A DNA stretch of 64,000 nt from Adiantum capillus-veneris (GCA_014529385.2 CM043969.1:35597446-35661445); one strand, 5' to 3'. Numbered from the stretch's first letter, positions 1 to 12,100 are shown. Translations and numbers: made by a program. The notes: generated by a model from the sequence alone, not told the origin.

Positions 1-945
1 CAATACGGGTCTTCATAGATGATTTTTGCATCTATAGTTCACGCTCCCTACATTTGAGCAAAGTTTATGCTGGCCTGACCAGGCTGCAAACCTTGGGTGG
101 CTAGCTCAATGTGGATAAGTGTCACATTGGTGAAAGCAAAGTCACTCTCCTTGGCCATGTAATTTCAGCAAAAGGGATTGAGACTGACCCTAGCAAGATT
201 CAAGCTTTGGTATCTTTGTCATCACCCACCACAGCTAAGCAGTTGGTCTCTTTCCTTCAGAAAGTAAGATACTTAAGCAGGTTCATTCACTTGCTATCTC
301 AAGTGGTTCTCTCTATACAACAAGTCACCCAGAGGGATGTCTTCTCATGGAGTGAAGAAAATGAGTAGCAATTTACCGAGGTGAAGCAAATCTTAGCCAT
401 GCTTCCCACCATTTCACCCCCCAGATGGGATGAGCCATTTTATGTGAACCCCAGTGTAGGAAGTGATACACTTGGAGCCATACTAATGCAAAAGGACACC
501 CAAACTTCTTTCATGCGTCCTATCTACTTCTCTAGTCATGTCATGACCCCATCAGAAAAGGGATTCACTGCAGTAGAGCACATGGTGCGCACACTAATGT
601 TTGCTACTACAAAGTTATGCTCTTATCTACTACCTAGACCCTTTGTAATCCTGACAATGGAGGAGGTTTTTCCATATGTAATGTGACATGTGGATGGTTA
701 GATTACAAGAGTTTGACTACACCATGCAAGTAGAAAACTCCACCAGGGCTAGTCTAGCAGGTATTCTTACTCATAGCCACTATGAGAAGAAGCTGAAGGT
801 CAACACGAAAGAAAATGGAGAGACACCAATGGTAGAAAGTCCTAAGCTAGAAAGAGCTCACTCTCTTTTCTTTGACGGAGCATACAAGAGAACAATGGAC
901 CAGTCTGCAGATGGCATCATCATTTTCAATGAGCAACAGGAAAGG
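1..945 (+). pseudogene. Gypsy A: RT tail, RNase H and start of second RNase H (left half)
   Basis: This is the 3' part of a Ty3/gypsy reverse transcriptase followed by RNase H, entering at the RT catalytic motif (FIDDFCIYS at the window edge). It continues through the connection region (VTLLGHVIS, RYLSRFIHL) and a Ty3-type RNase H (SVGSDTLGAILMQ, RPIYFSSHV). At the end it starts a second RNase H (LFFDGAYKRTMDQSADG). In-frame stops at about 101, 366 and 684 show it is dead. It is closely related to the plus-strand gypsy copy at 9,188-12,970 but visibly diverged. The frame breaks off exactly at the composite copia insertion (946) and resumes at 13,282. The two-RNase-H layout is typical of plant Tat-lineage gypsy elements. 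Confidence 0.85.
941..945. repeat. Left target-site duplication of composite copia B (AAAGG)
   Basis: AAAGG directly precedes the TG of the left LTR and is repeated at 13,277-13,281 directly after the right LTR. With one copy removed, the gypsy A frame continues across the site, which confirms the insertion boundaries. Confidence 0.93.
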
Positions 946-1172
946 TGTTGGAATTAGGGTTGCAGAGAAACACACACAGCTTGGAGAAGATGAAGGAAAC
1001 TCAAGGCACACAATAGAGAGTGTGTTACTTAGTGTGCAATGGAAAGATAGATAGCCCTAGAGTGATGGGCGTATATACAATGCACCGGGGAAAAAACGTC
1101 CTAAAGAGGGAAAAAATGCCCCGGCGGTCCTAGTGTGTTCACACACATCACTACCACATGTATATGGTAACA
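946..1172 (-). repeat. 3' LTR of copia B
   Basis: A 227-bp repeat with TGTT...AACA ends, matching 13,050-13,276 except for three substitutions. Read on the minus strand it follows a polypurine tract. Confidence 0.93.
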
Positions 1173-1184
1173 AATCCCCCCTGG
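1173..1184 (-). other. Polypurine tract of copia B
   Basis: On the minus strand AGGGGGGATT directly abuts the start of the 3' LTR (TGTTACC). This is the expected primer position for plus-strand synthesis. Confidence 0.8.
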
Positions 1185-1247
1185 AGTGATGCGGTGAACA
1201 AGAGCTGGCACATGAGTAAAGGGAAGTGCCATGCCCTGAGGACAGGA

Positions 1248-4200
1248 TCAATCCACAAAGGGGAGTAAGCCCAAAGCTTTGCGGAAAGCTTCAAGATTAT
1301 CACGAGACAATGCCTTTGTGAAAAGATCTGCAAGGTTTTCCTGTGTTGGCACATAAGCCAAGCTGATCTCTCCTGCTGAGAGCCTCTCCCTGACATAGTG
1401 GTAATGACACTTTGTCCTCTTGTCCTTTTATGACAAAACCGCGAGGCTGTGTTACATAAACTTCCTCAAATATGTCACCATTCAAGAAAGCAGTAACAAT
1501 GTCTGATTGATGTACATTCCAACCAAAATGAGCTGCCAATGCACATAGAAAACGCACAGTAGTCATACGACAAGTGGGAGCAAAAGTCTCTTCATAATCT
1601 ATGCCTTTTTGTTGTGCAAAACCCTTTGTAACAAGTCGAGCCTTATGGCGATCGATCTCACCATCCGGCTTGCGTTTCAACTTGTAAACCCACTTCGTAC
1701 CAATGGCCTTTTTGCCAGGAGGCAAATCACATAAAGTCCATGTGTCATTCTCTATAAGTGCATCATATTCTGATTTCATGGCAGCAATCCAATTTTTTGA
1801 ATTCTGTGCTTCATCAAAAGACAGAGGCTCCTCAACATCATGTAAACTAGACACAGCCAAAGCATAACAATCTGATGCATAAGATGCATGGCGAGAGCCT
1901 GAACGAGTACGACTAGATAAAGGTGCATCCAATTTACTGTCACGCAAAGTGTGCACCAGCCATTTTGGCATACCTCTAGCCTACTCATTTTCAGCCCTTT
2001 CCTCATCAAGTACATCATGTACATCTGCATCAGTAATAGGCTGTTCTAAAACATTTTCAGAAACCCCCATAGGCTGTACATTTGCCTCATTGGAACTTAC
2101 ATTCGTATTTCCACCACTGAAAAGAGGCAACAAAGTGTCATAAATGTCCTGTGAGCTTACATTACTGTCTCTAGTACATGACAGCAAGGGCTGAACAGAG
2201 TCTTCCACAAACACTACATCCCGTGAAACCAGAATACGTTTTGTTTGCGGATGATACAACCTGTAACCTTTGCTTTCAGCACTATAACCAACAAAAATAC
2301 ATTTGACAGCCTTATCATCCAATTTTCTGCGCTGCACTTGTGGCACCAAAGCATATGCCAAACAACCAAAAACACGCATGTGCTCAATAGAAGGTTTTCT
2401 ATCATGCCATGCTTCATATGGAGTAATAGACTGCAAAGCTTTCGTAGGACACCTGTTAAGTACATAAGTGGCACACATGATGGCCTCAAGCCAAAAAGAA
2501 TGCGGCAAAGCTTGACTTTTGACCATACATCGTGCCATTTCCGTTAGTGACCTGTTTTTTCTCTCAGCAACACCATTTTGCTGAGGTGTATAAGGCACTG
2601 TACATTGGTGTTTTATCCCACGACTAGCCAGAAATGCATTAAATTCATGAGACATATACTCCCCCCCTCGATCGGAACGGAGGGTGCCCATAGTACATTT
2701 TGAGACATTTTCAGCCATAGCCAAAAATTGTTTGAAGCACATAAAACTTCGGACTTCACTTTAAGCGGAAATACCCATGCATGCCTGGAGTAATCATCAA
2801 TGAAAGTCACGAAGTACAGGTAATTGCGCAAGGACGGAGTTTGCATGGGCTCACAAACATCACTATGCACAAGTTGCAACCTGCATGTGGCCCTAACTGA
2901 ACCATCCTTTGGAAACTTAGAACGTTGCATTTTACCCAGAATACAGCCTTCACAAACATGTTTGACAGGTGCTTCAAGAGGCGGCAAAGAAGCAACCATA
3001 TCAGATTTCTGCAAACGTAGCAAACTGGCAAAATTCAGATGTCCAAAACGTGCATGCCAAAGTTTTGCATCTGAAATAGCCCTTGAATCTGCAACAGCAT
3101 TTGCAAAATTTTGTCCACACTTGTCATACAAAGTGAGCTTATACAGCCCACGGCACAAAAGCCCAGATGCAACAATTTCATCACCAAAACTGAGATCATG
3201 AACTGTACATCTGTCATCCACAAATTTGACTACAAGTCCAAGTCTAGCAAGTGCGGATACGGACAAGAGATTCTTCTTGATCCCAGGTACATAAAGTGCA
3301 TCAACAAGTGTGAAGGAACTGCCATTAGCAGCAGTGAGCACCATCTTTCCAACTCCCTGAACTGGATAAGAGGCGTTGTTGGCACAAGTGACTGAATTCC
3401 CATGAGGGACAGACTCGAGAGAGGTAAACAATTCACGATGTGAGGTAATGTGCTTTGTAGCACCACTGTCGAAATACCACACATGTGAATCTGCAGCAAC
3501 TGACAAGCATGCATCATGGACAACAGGATTGTAAGTGCACTCTGCGCTAAAAACCCATTCTGCATCAACATCAACATCACAATCTCCTTTCACAGAAGAC
3601 TCAACAATGGCTGCATTTGTAGTGGAACCAGCATTTGTAGTGGAACCACCCTCTTTCTTCTTAGCCTCTTTGGCCTTCAACTTAGGACACGACTTGATCA
3701 AGTGATCATTGGCTTTACAATAATGGCAACGCATCTTCTTTTTGCCCTTATCACCAGAATTGCCAGATGAAGTGCTGCCACCAGAAGCATTAGGAACAGA
3801 ATTTTTGCCACTCGCAGCAGAACCATAAGAAGTGGCTGCATTACTGTTACCACCCTTTCTTTGAGAAGCAATAAAAGCCTGTTCAACTGCACGCTGCCTA
3901 GTCCTGTTTTTTCTAGAAAGTGACTCTTGCAATAGCAATGTGCATAATGCATCAAACTTGACAACTTCAGGATTTCCTTGGGTCATCAGTCTCCAAGTAC
4001 TAGCAAAAGTCTGGTAGGAATCTGGTAAGGCATCAAGAACAGTCTGCACAAGGGAACTGTCCGAAATGACTTCACCTGCAGAAATGAGTTGCTCATTGAT
4101 ATCCTTGACACTAGCAAGGAAAGTGTCCATATCATCTTCCTCATGCATAATCTTCGACTCTAGCTCTTTACGCAGCAAAGCAATTTTAGCCTCATTGCGG

Positions 4201-4577
4201 ATTGCATAAAGACCTGCTAGAATATCCCAAGCTTGTTTTGCAGATTTTGCTGAACGGATGTGAGGAATAATGGTGCGCTTCACAGACAACGCAATCAATG
4301 CATGAGCCTGCGCATCCTTAACATCCCAACGAGCTTGTTCTGCCGTAGGAAAAACAACTCTAGCAGCTGCAATCCTTGCAGCAAGACCTGCAACATCCTC
4401 AACATCGCCTACATCTTCAGAACCAGGACGTACATCAATGCCCTGCACAATGTTCCAGACACCTTTTGACACAAGAACATGTTGCATCATATAAGCCCAC
4501 ATAGGGTAGTTGTCCCCATCCAACCTGTCCTCAGCAGCAAACATCTTGAACACATCTGTGTTGTTGTTGTCAGCCAT
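1248..4577 (-). pseudogene. Copia B gag-pol, RT internally deleted
   Basis: The start is the ATG at 4,577 (MADNNNTD). In order come a UBN2-type gag, a zinc knuckle (CHYCKANDHLIKSC), an aspartic protease (WYFDSGATKHI), the GAG-pre-integrase zinc region (LWHARFGHLNF, CEGCILGK), the integrase core (HSDVCEP, RSDRGGEY, VAERKNR) and the N-terminal half of a copia RT (TKWVYKLKRKPDG, ARLVTKGFAQQKGIDYEETF). Breaks: a one-base deletion near 2,740 in the integrase, an in-frame TAG at 1,981-1,983, and an internal deletion at about 1,411-1,425. That deletion joins early RT (FVIKGQED) to the last part of RNase H (ISLAYVPTQENLADLFTKAL), so the YVDD motif and most of RNase H are gone. A copia polyprotein is usually about 1,300 residues; this one could not support its own transposition. 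Confidence 0.92.
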
Positions 4578-4947
4578 GGTAAATGCTGCACCTGATGTGA
4601 AAACTGCCCGAAAATAGGAGAAATGGAGCGGGAACAACTTGTGCTATATAGCACAAACCGTAGAAGACTATAAGGCACCTGTTATGCAGAAAACAGCACT
4701 GACAGAAAATCTGCACAAAATGACGAAATAGCCTGTGCAGTACTGCCTGTAGTGGAAACGGAGGCCGAAATGAGCCCAAATCAAAATTCTGAGCAGACCA
4801 AGCTCTTCGAGCTTGCCCAAAATATTTGTCGACCTGCTGATAGCCGTTTTTCGGCTCTTTGTAATTGCCACAATGAGTTACCTCACCCTACCAAAATCAC
4901 CCAAACACTGTGGCTATCCCTACCATTTCACTGTACATAGGCGTGCG
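4578..4947 (-). other. Copia B leader, gag-proximal part
   Basis: Untranslated leader upstream of the copia gag on the minus strand. No gene is seen. Its right limit is inferred from where gypsy LTR-like sequence starts (TGAGTCACGGG at 4,948). Confidence 0.5.
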
Positions 4948-6553
4948 TGAGTCACGGGACTTTTCCCATATCTTCTTCAAAAACCCTCAATTAGCTAGTC
5001 ATTGGGCTAGTTGAGCCAAAAAAAATAAAAAATAAAAAAATAAATAAAAAATATAAGTATATTATGGCCCATGCATATGTAAATATTTCTTTGTATATAG
5101 GGCCTAAATAAAAGATTTTTTCATAATTATTTTGGTATTTATTTAAATATTTCTACCTAGGTGTGTGTTATTTATGCTCTGTACATTGCCTCACCATTAC
5201 CACAATTTTTTCTTACCATTTTTCATACTCTTTATTCCATATAGAAATATTTTCATGTAAGCTTCTCTTATATTTTGTGTAACTCCATCCCAACAAAAAT
5301 CCAAAAAAACTAGTTCTATTTATGTGTATATTTTTTTCACTATTGTGATTTTTTCCTTCCTACATATATTCTCTATTACTCTCATAAATTAGACCACCAA
5401 AAATATTCATCTTTTTATGGTAGACTTATAATGAGAGAGATCTATTTTGACCCCTTTATATTTTTCCACCTATATTATTTATATTTGACATGTACATATT
5501 TTTTAGACCCCTCAATATTTGATTTTCTTAGTTGTACTATTCACTTATATCCTAATCTCAACAATATCTTCAATTATAGACCTACCAAATAAGGTCAAGG
5601 GTAGGTGGCATGCATACATGCACTATGGAGGGCTCACTCTTGGAGGTATTCAAAAGAATCATCCAAAGAAGGACCCCACAAGGACCTTGCAGTGGAAAAA
5701 AACGGTCGGTTTTGCTGAATTTTTAAAGTTCACTTGCTCTCCGAATTTGAAAAGGTGATACAACAAAAGTTGTAGCTCGTGGGCTGAACTTTTGCCTCAA
5801 ATTTTTTCATATTTTTTTGAGCTACGAGCTGTGAGCTATGATTTTTTTAGTGGACCCCAATTTTCCCATGCTATGCAGCCACACTCTCTCTTCCACTTTA
5901 TCATTTTCCTCTTTTACACACACCTCTCCACTCATCATCCCCATCTTTCTCACCACTCCTCTCTGCACACTACTCACCTTCTCCTCAACCTTGAAGAATA
6001 AGAGAAACCATGGTGAACTCATACCTCCCACACACAATTCCATTCAAAAATTGACCACCTAGTCTCATTTTTCCTCCTCCAATTTACCCATATCTATAAA
6101 AATACCACAAAATTCATCCTCTTCTCTTAAAAGACAGCATCATGGTGGTTGATTACTCAGCTTCAATTACCTTGTCTCTCAAGGAAGGTCAAGAGTGGAG
6201 AAGAAATGTACCGTCAAAGCTAGTGGACCGTCAACAAGCGTCAAAATCGGCCCTACTCAAGACACTTGGAGCATCAACCTTGTAAGAAAGCCACCTTTTC
6301 TTACCTCTTAAGAGTTTTTTTCTTCCTTATTTGTATCCTACATGGATACTCCCATTGTAAATATCCAATTCCCTTTGTAAATTAATACTAACTCTACTAA
6401 CACTAACCCACTATGAAAAGTCCTATCACCTCCATTTCTCTCCTCTCTCTTTCCTCACCAACTTCTTGATAATTCCAAGCAAGAGAAATTAGATAAATTG
6501 CTGAAAATCTAACCCAACCATGGTTAGAGGAGTAACCCTAGCCTTCAAAATTG

Positions 6554-6562
6554 CTATAAAAG
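6554..6562 (+). promoter_or_regulatory. TATA box of gypsy D LTR
   Basis: CTATAAAAG followed by GAGGGTG. The gypsy C LTR has TATATAAGGAGGGTG in the corresponding place (21,994), which supports a shared core promoter. Confidence 0.6.
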
Positions 6563-7217
6563 GAGGGTGTAGCTAGCACAAAGGGGAGCCATAAGCAAGA
6601 GCACTATGCTATAGCTTGAGAAGCCAAGCTCAACCTCTCTAGAAGGAGCTCTTGAGTGGAAGCTCATTTTCTTATGCATGTGCATGTGTTGTAATAGGGG
6701 ATTAGCAAGGGAACTCTATGCCATTGTAAGAGAGAGAGTGATCATTCAATTGAGAGTAGGAAATCTATCATTTCTCCTACTAGTGTAAGCCCAACATTCG
6801 CTGAATCAAGGAGGGTGGATTTGGACTAAGCTTGGATACTTTGTCTCCCTTCCAACGTGAAGTAATGGACAACAATGATGCGTAAGTGTCTTGGTGTTTT
6901 TTGTTAAGTTCTTGATAGCTTGTCTCTGGTGTTGTCATCAATCTAGCCATAAATCCCACATACTGTAAGAGGGCGACAGGGTGGAGAGGACTCCCCTGGC
7001 CTTAAGACAGTGATTAGGGTGGCTTTTCTTGTGATGTGTTGTGGTGAAATTTACGCAAGCTATGTTGAACAAGTACTAATCTCACTTTGATTTGTCATGA
7101 CGGATTTGTAAGAAGGTATTAATGCAACAAGCACCCCCTCCCCCTTTCTCTCTCTTTCTTAAATATATAGTTGTGTTTGCTTGATCATTGCCGATACGTT
7201 TCAAAGCAGCCCGAGCA

Positions 7218-7220
<3 letters not shown>

Positions 7221-7264
<44 letters not shown>
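7221..7264. repeat. (TC)n microsatellite in gypsy D LTR
   Basis: An uninterrupted TC run of 44 bases. Similar runs lie in the LTRs of gypsies A, B' and C, so the microsatellite appears to be an LTR character of this group. Confidence 0.95.
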
Positions 7265-7267
<3 letters not shown>

Positions 7268-7529
7268 TCTTAGTGTATGAGAGTGTTCCATTGGTGTTAG
7301 GGTTAGTGTAAATTCCTTGCTTGTCTGTGGGTTGCTCTAACGATTCTCCTCTTTTGCGTCCTAGTTCGCTCTTAAACTAAGTGGTGCCCCTTGTGTAGTT
7401 GGGATTTGGCTGTGGGTTTGTTGTTTTGGTTTGTGTTGTGTTGTGCCCCAGCCCCATTGAGCAGCACGGGAGCCTTGAAGGGTGTCTAGAGGCCACTCTT
7501 CTTGTTGCCCGCCCCGGACCGCCTCAAAT

Positions 7530-7549
7530 TGGTGCCCCCACTGAGGACG
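7530..7549 (+). other. Primer-binding-site-like motif of gypsy D
   Basis: TGGTGCCCCCACTGAGGA lies three bases after the LTR-like region. Related motifs (GTCCCCAC...AAGGATC) occur beside LTR-like ends at 18,320-18,340 (minus strand) and 36,478-36,498. I cannot name the primer tRNA. Confidence 0.55.
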
Positions 7550-7600
7550 GCTTGTGTATTTTTGTGTAGAATCAACCTTTAGCATAGTCAAGTAGTTTGC

Positions 7601-7813
7601 ATGAATCACGAAGATTTGTATGATCCCTTCATTCCCATTGCAAGGCAAAAGGTACACATAATTGTTAGTACTAAGTTGCAATTTCAACGTGTCATTCGTA
7701 GAATTTTAGGTCCTCTTAGGTTGGCCGAGATAAACGCTTCAGTAAATCCTTTTATTTTGCCTCTCATTAGGTACGACCTTAGTTTGGACGTCTATATTTT
7801 TGTTTTGTTTTAA
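7601..7813 (+). CDS. Pre-gag reading frame a1 of gypsy D (unknown)
   Basis: 70 codons between PBS and gag. I recognise no family. Its C-terminal half (NPFILPLIRYDLSLDVYIFV) closely resembles that of the next frame at 7,835 (NPVILPLINYHTSFDVHVFI), so the two arose by duplication. Both end in a hydrophobic stretch and stop within a few bases of the same point. An ATG exists, but translation is unproven. An extra frame upstream of gag is known in some Tat/Ogre-type elements; equating this with it is inference. Confidence 0.45.
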   Translation: MNHEDLYDPFIPIARQKVHIIVSTKLQFQRVIRRILGPLRLAEINASVNPFILPLIRYDLSLDVYIFVLF

Positions 7814-7834
7814 GCAATAGGACATGCATAGGCC

Positions 7835-8053
7835 ATGGATAATGGCCCAGGAATAGAGGTTTTTCCCTTTCATTTTACTCCACACATTAGAATAAACGTT
7901 GCAATTAGTAGAAAGATCCATTTTCAACAACGAATGGTGTTCATGTTTGGTGCCCAAAGAGCAGGAGAAATTCTTGCATCACCAAACCCTGTCATTCTAC
8001 CTCTCATCAACTACCACACTTCTTTTGATGTACATGTGTTCATTTTATTTTAA
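7835..8053 (+). CDS. Pre-gag reading frame a2 of gypsy D (paralogue of a1)
   Basis: 72 codons, starting MDNGPGIEVFPFHF and ending in the same hydrophobic motif as a1 (DVHVFILF). Similarity to a1 runs over about 60 residues, with similar length and stop position. No known domain recognised. It lies 21 bases after a1 and 26 before b1, as a compact row of frames. Confidence 0.45.
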   Translation: MDNGPGIEVFPFHFTPHIRINVAISRKIHFQQRMVFMFGAQRAGEILASPNPVILPLINYHTSFDVHVFILF

Positions 8054-8079
8054 AATGAAGTGCAGCCCGGCAAAATAGT

Positions 8080-8634
8080 GTGCATGTTTGTTTTTTCTTT
8101 GTCCAAATTGTTACAAGAAACAAAAAAACGATCATTTGTTCTAACTGGGAATGTGTGTGCAGTGAAAGTTCAATCCTTAGAGATCTAGCTCTATTACCAA
8201 TTGAGTTGCAGGAGCAAGTAGTAAGGCGTCTCCCTCATAACAAGAGGGTGGTGAAGTTAAGACGGAAGGTCCTACGCGTGGATTCCATTTTCCTCTTGTT
8301 GTTGGGCACTAAGGAAGACCGCGCATTCATCCAACTAGTGTGTGCCCTAAGATTGGTAAATAGAGTGAAATTTGGCGTTTGGCGAGTGCATTTCACCATT
8401 GAGGAAGACTCTTCAGGAAACTTGCGGCCAGAGTTCACGCTTCATAGACTCACATTTGGTGAATTTTTCCCTCATTTGCGTCTTATTAATAGTCTTCCTT
8501 TCGCTTTCAACAAAGGAGATAGGGAGCTATTTAGAGCTTGTCTTAATAAAGAGAGCATAGAGAAGATTGCAAATTTGTATAAATTCTCATCCTTCTCTAC
8601 TTTCTATGACACTTTGTTCATAGAGACATTGTAA
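8080..8634 (+). CDS. Pre-gag reading frame b1 of gypsy D (unknown, duplicated)
   Basis: 184 codons. The first ~35 residues look like leader sequence. The conserved block starts near residue 45 (LQEQVVRRLPHNKRVV) and runs through FIQLVCALRLVNRVKFGVW, HRLTFGEFFPHLRLINSLPF and RELFRACL. The same blocks recur in the same order in the next frame (8,746-9,138), so these are tandem paralogues. The predicted protein is soluble, with charged helices and no zinc ligands. I recognise no family. Frame preservation over 550 bases inside a young composite suggests recent coding use. Confidence 0.5.
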   Translation: MHVCFFFVQIVTRNKKTIICSNWECVCSESSILRDLALLPIELQEQVVRRLPHNKRVVKLRRKVLRVDSIFLLLLGTKEDRAFIQLVCALRLVNRVKFGVWRVHFTIEEDSSGNLRPEFTLHRLTFGEFFPHLRLINSLPFAFNKGDRELFRACLNKESIEKIANLYKFSSFSTFYDTLFIETL

Positions 8635-8745
8635 ATCTCTTTATGCTTTTGAATGATTTAACCATAATCCTAAGGAGTTTTTGTCCAGGAATTTTGTAGC
8701 ACAAGTGGAGTCTTTAAATCTTGCAAACTTGATTGGACTTGATGA

Positions 8746-9138
8746 GATGTTCTTTATGAAATTGTGAGAAGGTTGCCTCACTCCGACTGTGTGGAACTCG
8801 AAGGAAAGGAGCTCCTAGTCAATTGCTACTTTCTCACGGCCTTCGACGAGCATGAAGATCTAGTTTTTATACAAACTGCTTGTGCGTTGGGAATTGTAGA
8901 GCAAGTGCAATTTATCACTTGGGACGTGGTTGCTCTTTTGGATCCAGAAAATGAAGTTCTAGAGATTTCTGTTTATCGCCTTAGCTTTGAAGAATTTCAA
9001 CCCTTCTTAGAGCTCATCAATAGTCTACCTTTTTGTTTTGATCAAACAAATCGAGACCTTATTGAAGCTTGGATAGCTGAAGAAGAAAACCTAGAGTGGT
9101 ATTTTCTCACTTCTTCATTTGCAGGCGAGTGGTTCTAA
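8746..9138 (+). pseudogene. Pre-gag reading frame b2 of gypsy D (paralogue of b1, no ATG)
   Basis: The open frame starts after two adjacent TGA codons and has no ATG at its beginning. It aligns with b1 over its whole length (IVRRLPHSDCVELEGK, FIQTACALGIVEQVQFITWD, YRLSFEEFQPFLELINSLPF, RDLIEAWI). It may have lost its N-terminus, or be reached by splicing or readthrough. It stops 50 bases before the gag-pol ATG. Function unknown. Confidence 0.5.
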
Positions 9139-9187
9139 ATCTCTATTGTATCCCTTATTGTAACTCGTGTTGTAATCTTTCATAATA

Positions 9188-12100
9188 ATGGAGAGCCAAC
9201 GCCAAATGTCTGGATATCCTCTTTTCTTTGGAGAGCCTGGAGAGGATGCAGAATTATTTTTACCAAATTTCAAGATGTCTTGCCGTATCAAGAGGATAGT
9301 AACCGATCAAGAACGTGTAGAAATGTTTGAGGTGGTCCTTAGGAAAGATGCTAGTACTTGGTTTGACTCTTTGCCTGAGGAAGTTAAGGGGAATTACACA
9401 GAAGTGTTGAATCGTTTTAAGAGATACTTCTTTGATCCCCAAAACACTCAAAAACTATGGCAAGACATTGTTTCTCATAAGCAAAAAGACTTAGATGACT
9501 ACTACTTGTACAAGCAAGAGTTTCTACGTCTTTGGGCTCTATGGATACGAAATGTTGCTAACCCTGGTGATGGTGCAGAATTTTTAAAGAAGGAGAGGTT
9601 CATAGCCGGACTCTTTCCTGACCTTAAGGTAAAAGTTGAGGCGGGTGCACCTACTACTTTTGATGCAGCGGAAACTAGGGCTGCTGAGAAGTATAGGAAA
9701 CTCAAGTGCTTAAGGGGAGAGGTTCCAATAGAAGTTCTTAGACCCAAAGGTAAGTCACAAGCATCAACATCTAGGGAGCTTCCTGATGTAACGGCTGAAG
9801 TGATTGAGAAGCTAAATGAATCTTTAAGCAGCTTGTCAATTCATCTTGCACAAGCTGTAGGTCCAAAGGGACAAGCAAAGAAGTCAGAAGAGAGAGAGCC
9901 ACGAACTAGGAGAGTCTTGCAATGTTGGAACTGCGGAGAGTCTGGACATGGGATGTATAATTGTCCTTGGCCCCGTGGAGAGCCAGGGAGACCTAACTTG
10001 AATTACCCAGTGATGAATGCAGGAGAAGGAGCTGGTCAACAACCAAGGCTTTTACAAAGGCCAAATGGACCAAGACCACCTCCACAAGGGGTAGAAGGAG
10101 TTCCAACTTTGCCAGATCCAAATGTGCATGTGGTAGAGGTAACAAATTCAAATGAGTTTGACATGGAAGCCAATGGCATTAAGCGTGGCCGAGGAAAAGG
10201 TAAAGAGAAAGAGGGTGTCCCATCACAGAGTGACCATGGACAAGGCAAGAAGGCAAAGGAGACCAAGGAAGCTAAGAGAACTCGACGTCGTATCAATCTC
10301 CAAGACTTCCCTCTTGGACATGGTATGGCTCCATACAACCTGTTGGAAGACATGCGAGGTAAGGGTCCTGATATCTCATGGCCTCAGTTTCTTGCATTAT
10401 GCCCACAAGTTAGGAGGGATTTAACAAAGGCAGTTAGCACTAGGAGAAAGGTAAAAGAGAGTTTTCCTATTGTAAAAATTGCACATGCTGAAATGAACGA
10501 GGATATTACACCTGTGCTAGATTGTTACATAAAAGGAAGATTGGTTAGGAAAGGTCTAGTGGATGGGGGTGCACAAATTTGCATCATGACAGAAGGGCTC
10601 ATGCAAAGACTATGCATGCACATCCATGAGACACCTGAAATCAAAGTGAAAATGGCAAACAATAGCAAGGCTAGGTGCGTAGGCATTTGTAAAAATGTTT
10701 TTGTGGAGGCCTTTGGCATTAAGAAGGCAGTGGATTTTTATGTTATGTTGACCAAGGGAAGTGGTTATCCATTTATCCTAGGAAGACCATGGCTAATGAA
10801 AATGCGAGCTTTGCAGGATTGGGAGAGTGGAAAGCTAATTTGCAGGAATGACAATCACAAGAAGGTTGTCTTTGACATGAAGGAGCAACGCCAAGAGGAG
10901 CTCCATGAAGAATCATCTCGAAGTGAGACGGAAGAAGATTGGACTGAAAACACTTCAGAAGAAGAAAGTAGCGGCAGCATTACTGAAGAGGAGTCTTCCA
11001 TCGAAGTCATGGGGGTAAGGTTTAAGCCAAGCAACCAAGAGACCTCTTGTCAAGGCTTGGAGGAGGTAGGTCCTCAAGAGAACGAAGGTGTTCAAGATGA
11101 AGGGATGCTGGAAGGTATGCTATCAACAACACTTACAAAGGATGAAAGAGAGGAGTTCAAATGTGTGCTAAGGAAGTTTCCTAGGCTTTTTGCTAAAGAC
11201 TACACCGATGTGCGTGGAGTAGATACTGTTCAACACAAAATTGAGTTGAAGCCAGAGGCCACACCTAAGGCTCAGAAGCTACGAAGGCTAGGAGTCATCA
11301 AGGAGCAGGCTTTACTCAAGGAGGTAAGAAAGCTTCTAGCAGCAGGTTTCATTTATCCAGTGGAGAATTCAGAGTGGGTCTCTCCCGTTGTTGTCACTCC
11401 TAAGAAAAACGGAAAGTGGAGGGTGTGTGTGGATTACCGTCCACTCAATGAGGCAACAAAAAGAGATCACTTTCCCCTCCCATTTCAAGATGAGATACTA
11501 AATGAGGTAGCTGGTCATGAGAAGTACACTGTGTGTGATGGCTACTCAGGTTACTTTCAAATAGGGATTGCATTGGAGGATCAATTGAAAACAACCTTTA
11601 TCACTCCTTGGGGCTGTTATGCTTTTAGAGTCATGCCATTTGGCCTGACAAATGCTCCTGCAACTTTCCAACGCTTCATGAACATGGTGTTTCAAGCATT
11701 CTTTGGAAAGTCCATTAGGGTTTTTATTGATGATTTTTGCATTTATAGCTCAAAATCATTGCATCTACAAAGGGTAGAAGAAGGTTTAAAGAAGCTCTAT
11801 GACATGGGAGGTCAACTCAACCCCGACAAGTGTCACATAGCTGAGGATGAAGTGATCTTGCTTGGTCACAAGGTTTCCTATAAAGGCATTGAGGTGGATC
11901 CTTCAAAGGCAAAGGCTCTTATTGAGCTACCATCACCCAAGAGTCTTAAGGAGGTCATCTCTTTCATTCAGAAGGTGAAGTATATGTCACGCTTCATTCA
12001 CTTAGCCTCGGAGTTGCTTCATCCTTTGCAAAAGTTAACACAACAAGTAGAATTTGCATGGTCTGATGAGATTGAAGAGTATTTTTGTAACATTAAAGTC

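Larger units (their letters stand above)
4948..7526 (+). repeat. 5' LTR of gypsy D (boundaries approximate)
   Basis: An AT-rich 2.6-kb stretch without genes. It contains a TATA box followed by GGAGGGTG as in the LTR of gypsy C, a (TC)n run at 7,221-7,264, and a CA end three bases before the PBS-like motif. There is no second copy in the window, so the limits rest on these signals only. Confidence 0.55.
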
